A stretch of DNA of 64,000 nt from Thiothrix fructosivorans (GTDB lineage Bacteria > Pseudomonadota > Gammaproteobacteria > Thiotrichales > Thiotrichaceae): assembly GCF_017349355.1 (NCBI RefSeq), contig NZ_JAFMPM010000006.1:496001-560000 (forward strand), read 5' to 3'. Positions 63,130-64,000 of the stretch are shown piece after piece. The notes beneath the pieces are model-generated. The model searched no databases and was not told the origin of the DNA. It saw only the letters and a program-made list of their open reading frames with translations. Within the stretch, counting starts at the first letter, position 1; every line of letters begins with the position of its first letter. The position numbers were made by a program, and so were the translations under genes.

Positions 63130-63753
63130 TTGCATGGCATTTGGATGCGTCCGCTAGTACTGCAAGTACTGGCGGGGCGTTTACGGCGGGCGGGGTATAT
63201 GGTGCATGTTCCGGCGTATGCCTCGGTTACGCTGACACCTGCACAAAATGCTGAACGTTTACATCTGGTTATCAAAGATTTTCCTACTGAGCGGTTGCAC
63301 ATCGTCGCGCACAGCTTGGGGGGTATCGTTGCACTTCATCTCCTTGAAAAATATCCTGATTTACCGATGGGGCGTTTGGTAACGTTGGGAACGCCCGCGC
63401 AAGGCAGCAAAATTGCCCGCCTGATTAAGCCTTTGCCCGTGTTGGGTAGAGCGTTCGGCAAGAGCATGGTGGCGGGGTTGTCCGGCGCTGGTGTGCCGCA
63501 GCACATCGGGCGTGAGTGGGGAGCGGTGATTGGCACATTGTCGGTGGGTTTGGGTATGCCGTTTTTACGCGGTGACGCCAACGATGGCGCGGTACGCGTT
63601 TGCGAAGCCGAACATCCGGCACAAACGGCGCGTATTCAGCAGCATGTTTCACATACTGGCATGTTGTTTTCGCCGCTGACGTTTACCTCTATTCTGCGTT
63701 TTCTTCAGACAGGGCAATTCAGCCCGCCACTAATGCCAGCAAACGGTGCGTAA
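63130..63753 (+). CDS. Alpha/beta hydrolase, lipase-like
   Basis: 207 residues as opened at a TTG. The oxyanion HG lies in LLHGIWMRPLVLQVLAGRLR and the nucleophile elbow is HSLGG in LHIVAHSLGGIVALHLLEKY; VTLGTPAQGSKIARL follows, as in PGAP1/LipA-like esterases. The preceding strand (TETVILLHG) is encoded upstream of the TTG in frame, with no ATG/GTG start before the 61940 gene stop, so the true start is unclear (ATT or ATC is possible). Confidence 0.75.
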   Translation: MHGIWMRPLVLQVLAGRLRRAGYMVHVPAYASVTLTPAQNAERLHLVIKDFPTERLHIVAHSLGGIVALHLLEKYPDLPMGRLVTLGTPAQGSKIARLIKPLPVLGRAFGKSMVAGLSGAGVPQHIGREWGAVIGTLSVGLGMPFLRGDANDGAVRVCEAEHPAQTARIQQHVSHTGMLFSPLTFTSILRFLQTGQFSPPLMPANGA

Positions 63754-64000
63754 CGGCTGCGGCATCCTGTGTCTCTAGCCCGCTAATATTTTCTAGCCGA
63801 TTGCTGCTGTTGCTGTTGCCTTGTACGCCCGTCAGTGCGGGTTTGGTCACGGGGTACAATGCCAACCCCGGTTTATCGAGTGCGGCGGCAATGTGCATTA
63901 AACCCGTGTCCATACCGATCACCCCTAAGGATTGTTGCAAGATGGCGGCTAATTCGCCTAAACGGCTGCGCGGCAGTACCTTTACGCTGGGCGAGGTGTG
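63719..64000 (-). CDS. LPS heptosyltransferase (GT9), C-terminal part (5' end outside window)
   Basis: The frame is open to the window edge. It reads VLPRSRLGELAAILQQSLGV, IGMDTGLMHIAAALDKPGLA, LYPVTKP. This is the C-terminal donor-binding part of glycosyltransferase family 9, closest in wording to heptosyltransferase I (WaaC: GVDTGLxHLAAAL). It adds heptose to the LPS inner core. It overlaps the lipase gene tail to tail by 35 nt. Confidence 0.82.
   Translation of the reverse strand, partial: HTSPSVKVLPRSRLGELAAILQQSLGVIGMDTGLMHIAAALDKPGLALYPVTKPALTGVQGNSNSSNRLENISGLETQDAAAVTHRLLALVAG

Overview
This is a 64 kb chromosomal segment of a Gram-negative gammaproteobacterium. It carries an outer-membrane porin, LPS heptosyltransferase, FabA, UbiA, BtuB, FimV-like proteins and the rpmH-rnpA-yidC-mnmE / dnaA-dnaN-recF-gyrB replication-origin region. 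The gene mix (PQQ operon, MglA-like GTPase with roadblock proteins, TnpB elements, a group II intron) suggests a Thiothrix/Thiotrichales-type sulfur bacterium. That placement is inferred from gene content only.

Layout. 1-4137: end of a porin gene and a pqqABCDE operon for pyrroloquinoline quinone. 4138-6390: an AT-rich island with a neprosin-family (glutamic peptidase) secreted protein and a small lipoprotein, bounded on the right by a decayed pqqC/pqqE chimera. 6400-9920: a lipoprotein, remnants of cobC and cobQ, then btuM and btuB behind a cobalamin riboswitch, which together read as a B12 scavenging locus. 9937-12840: cpdA, a TatD-family nuclease and a decayed TnpB element. 13354-21028: a minus-strand cluster of about ten genes with a small GTPase, roadblock/LC7 proteins, a PAS protein, a PhnD-like binding protein, a FimV-like protein, an OmpA-like protein and a coiled-coil/HhH protein. 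A divergent plus-strand pair (coiled-coil membrane protein and bactofilin) faces it. I regard this as the best candidate for an undescribed system. 22269-27780: lipoprotein, thioredoxin-like ferredoxin, ubiA, fabA, SIMPL protein, zinc-independent L31, M48 protease and malic enzyme. 27775-32039: hemCDXY.

32340-37161: a HEAT-like gene truncated by a TnpB insertion sequence. That tnpB is itself split by a complete 2.4 kb group II intron whose removal exactly restores the TnpB C-terminus. 37195-42384: a zinc cluster with a Zur-like regulator, CobW GTPase, ZrgA, ABC ATPase, VF530 protein, permease and DUF3299 lipoprotein. 42396-45063: VanZ-like protein, two unknown exported proteins and xth. 45060-57274: prlC, gyrB, recF, dnaN, oriC, dnaA on the minus strand and rpmH, rnpA, yidC, mnmE on the plus strand. 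The intergenic origin has eight perfect DnaA boxes, and three parS-like sites lie in prlC and recF. 57345-58600: an IS3-family element with 4-bp target duplication. 58865-64000: cupin, lexA with GTTC-N7-GTTC operators, unknown membrane proteins, a second FimV-like protein, a lipase-like hydrolase and the end of a heptosyltransferase gene.

I saw no tRNA, rRNA or CRISPR array. All calls come from reading the sequence; no database search was run.
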